Of a stretch of DNA of 6,679 nt, positions 5,885-6,679 are shown in pieces. The number at the start of each line of letters is the position of its first letter. The stretch's first letter is position 1. Position numbers and translations under genes: made by a program. Below the pieces are notes generated by a model. That model saw only the letters and a list, made by a program, of their open reading frames with translations, did no database searches and was not told where the DNA came from. The stretch is from assembly GCA_023246985.1 (NCBI GenBank), contig JAHFHJ010000082.1, positions 1 to 6,679 of the forward strand, written 5' to 3'. The stretch comes from Candidatus Omnitrophota bacterium (GTDB lineage: Bacteria; Omnitrophota; Omnitrophia; Omnitrophales; Aquincolibacteriaceae).

Positions 5885-5968
5885 TCCCGACTTTGATTTT
5901 CTTTTCATGAATGGCAGTCGGGATTGCCCCATCCCGCCAATGGGGCGGGATGAAAGGTATTGGGACTA
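5885..5968 (-). repeat. two-hairpin palindromic repeat, copy C
   Basis: Stem 1 pairs TCCCGACT (5885-5892) with AGTCGGGA (5916-5923) and can extend by an A-T pair at 5884/5924. Relative to copy B, two positions changed on both arms so that pairing is kept (C-G to T-A and A-T to G-C). The 23-base loop ends in CATGAATGG. Stem 2 is CATCCCGCC (5930-5938), a 5-base loop AATGG, and GGCGGGATG (5944-5952), then the same tail AAAGGTATTGGGACTA (5953-5968). It lies eight bases beyond the stop of the small membrane-anchored gene, in the same orientation relative to that gene as copy B to lipA. Confidence 0.87.
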
Positions 5969-5976
5969 AAACGCGA

Positions 5977-6342
5977 TTACTTCGCCGGTTGTGCCGATTC
6001 CGCCTTCAGTCCCAGCGAACGGGCGCGTTCTATTTGGATGTATTGAGAAAGCGTCTTGATGTTCTGAGAAAAACTTTTTTTCTGTTCTTCCGTCAGCTTA
6101 TCTTCCGGCCTTGGGAGCTGGATCTGTCCGATCGGGAAGAGCAGCGCGGCTTCGTTGCTCGGAACGAGCGCGTCGATCCGGCCGTTCACATGATTCAAGC
6201 GATAGAGCACGCCTTGAGAGTCAAAAAGCGAATAAGCCTCGGACGGGGACGATTCCCTGGAATTCTCCATCCCCATTTTAATCAGCAATGCGGAAACAAT
6301 CAGCGCCACGGCGACGATCGACGCGATAATGATGTTCTTCAT
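5977..6342 (-). CDS. small membrane-anchored protein of unknown function
   Basis: 121 residues; I do not recognise the family. The N-terminus (residues ~4-21) is a continuous hydrophobic helix made mainly of Ile, Ala, Val and Leu between Lys2 and Lys22, which suits a signal anchor or an uncleaved signal peptide; no lipobox cysteine is present. The rest is soluble. A middle segment (SLFDSQGVLYRLNHVNGRIDALVP) looks like beta strands. A charged helical part near the C-terminus starts around KLTEEQKKSFSQNI. With an N-terminal anchor the soluble part probably lies outside the cytoplasmic membrane. The start is well supported: AAAGGAG lies five bases before the ATG. It follows the oligoribonuclease gene by 68 bases on the same strand, so the two may be co-transcribed. 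Repeat copy C begins just after its TAA stop. Confidence 0.8.
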   Translation of the reverse strand: MKNIIIASIVAVALIVSALLIKMGMENSRESSPSEAYSLFDSQGVLYRLNHVNGRIDALVPSNEAALLFPIGQIQLPRPEDKLTEEQKKSFSQNIKTLSQYIQIERARSLGLKAESAQPAK

Positions 6343-6410
6343 GCTTTCTCCTTTTGAGCGTCACGGTTGTTTAAAATTTTGGGGCAGAAATTTCTTTTTT
6401 AAAAACTCTT

Positions 6411-6679
6411 TTATTTAAAATAGCGTTCCCTGTAAAATTTAAGCTCCGCGATCGACTCACGGATATCCGCGAGCGCCCGGTGCGACTTCCCTTTGGGCGG
6501 TTCTTTATCCTTCGGATACCAGCGCGCGATGAGCGCCTTCAGCGAGCTCACATCGACATGCCGGTAATGAAGAAATGCGTCGATCTTCGGCATGTATTTC
6601 ATAAGGAAACGGCGGTCATGATGGACGCTGTTCCCGCAAAGCGGCGCCTTTTGGGGCTTGCAATATTCCCGGATAATCT
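6411..6679 (-). CDS. orn: oligoribonuclease, 3' part, cut by the right edge
   Basis: DEDDh-family 3'-5' exoribonuclease that degrades short RNA oligomers to mononucleotides, the last step of mRNA decay; in some bacteria it also clears pGpG from cyclic-di-GMP breakdown. Only the C-terminal 88 residues are inside the window, read through an open frame to the edge. They carry the family signature: PLCGNSVHHDRRFL (ExoII region with a catalytic Asp), then FLHYRHVDVSSLKALIARWYP and HRALADIRESIAELKFYR near the end, where His-x4-Asp is the ExoIII motif. An in-frame Met at 6602 is internal, not the start. The frame ends at TAA (6413-6411). About half of a typical ~180-residue Orn is missing, including the first catalytic DxE, so activity cannot be judged. 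Confidence 0.93.
   Translation of the reverse strand, partial: IIREYCKPQKAPLCGNSVHHDRRFLMKYMPKIDAFLHYRHVDVSSLKALIARWYPKDKEPPKGKSHRALADIRESIAELKFYRERYFK

Noticed and set aside
5911..6357. Plus-strand open frame across repeat C and the small membrane-protein gene
   Set aside because: It has no ribosome binding site, starts inside the repeat, and is antisense to a gene with a clear Shine-Dalgarno sequence and membrane anchor.
1..6679. tRNA, rRNA or mobile-element genes
   Set aside because: I looked through the intergenic stretches on both strands and saw no tRNA-like cloverleaf, rRNA segment or transposase fragment; every stretch without a gene is shorter than 300 bases.

Overview
The window is chromosomal bacterial DNA of moderate GC content. 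Housekeeping genes sit next to poorly characterised ones. No plasmid, phage, transposase, CRISPR, rRNA or tRNA sequence was seen. Lipoyl synthase, a stand-alone NAD(P)HX epimerase, a DusB-type tRNA-dihydrouridine synthase and an oligoribonuclease, together with short intergenic palindromic repeats, would suit an uncultured Gram-negative-type lineage. Omnitrophota or a related group is my guess, but nothing in the sequence proves the phylum.

Layout, left to right. The first bases hold only the start codon and ribosome binding site of a minus-strand gene that runs off the edge. Two tandem copies of an ~83-bp two-hairpin repeat (30-195) separate it from lipA (minus, 193-1095). lipA is preceded by a plausible sigma-70 promoter in a 120-bp gap. 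Upstream of that gap lie nnrE (minus, NAD(P)HX epimerase) and a 597-residue coiled-coil protein (minus), which lie end to end and look co-transcribed. The coiled-coil protein starts with a domain resembling the C-terminal domain of ribosomal protein L7/L12 and carries a nearly exact 73-residue internal duplication. A divergent intergenic region (3737-3896) contains a 29-bp dyad centred on a TATAAT/TATTAT motif and probably drives the coiled-coil gene leftward and the dus gene rightward.

The dus gene (plus, 3897-4931) runs head-on into a HAD-superfamily phosphatase gene (minus), and their coding ends overlap by 52 bp. Upstream of the HAD gene is a third copy of the repeat (5885-5968), just past the stop codon of a small membrane-anchored protein of unknown function (minus, 5977-6342). 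That gene follows the 3' part of an oligoribonuclease gene (minus), which is cut by the right edge.

The genes do not form one pathway: they cover cofactor maturation (lipA), metabolite repair (nnrE), tRNA modification (dus) and RNA degradation (orn). The most notable unexplained signal is the repeat family. Its second hairpin is invariant, while its first hairpin differs in sequence between copies but keeps its base pairing. All copies have the same orientation and lie at the 3' ends of minus-strand genes, and one supplies the lipA stop codon.
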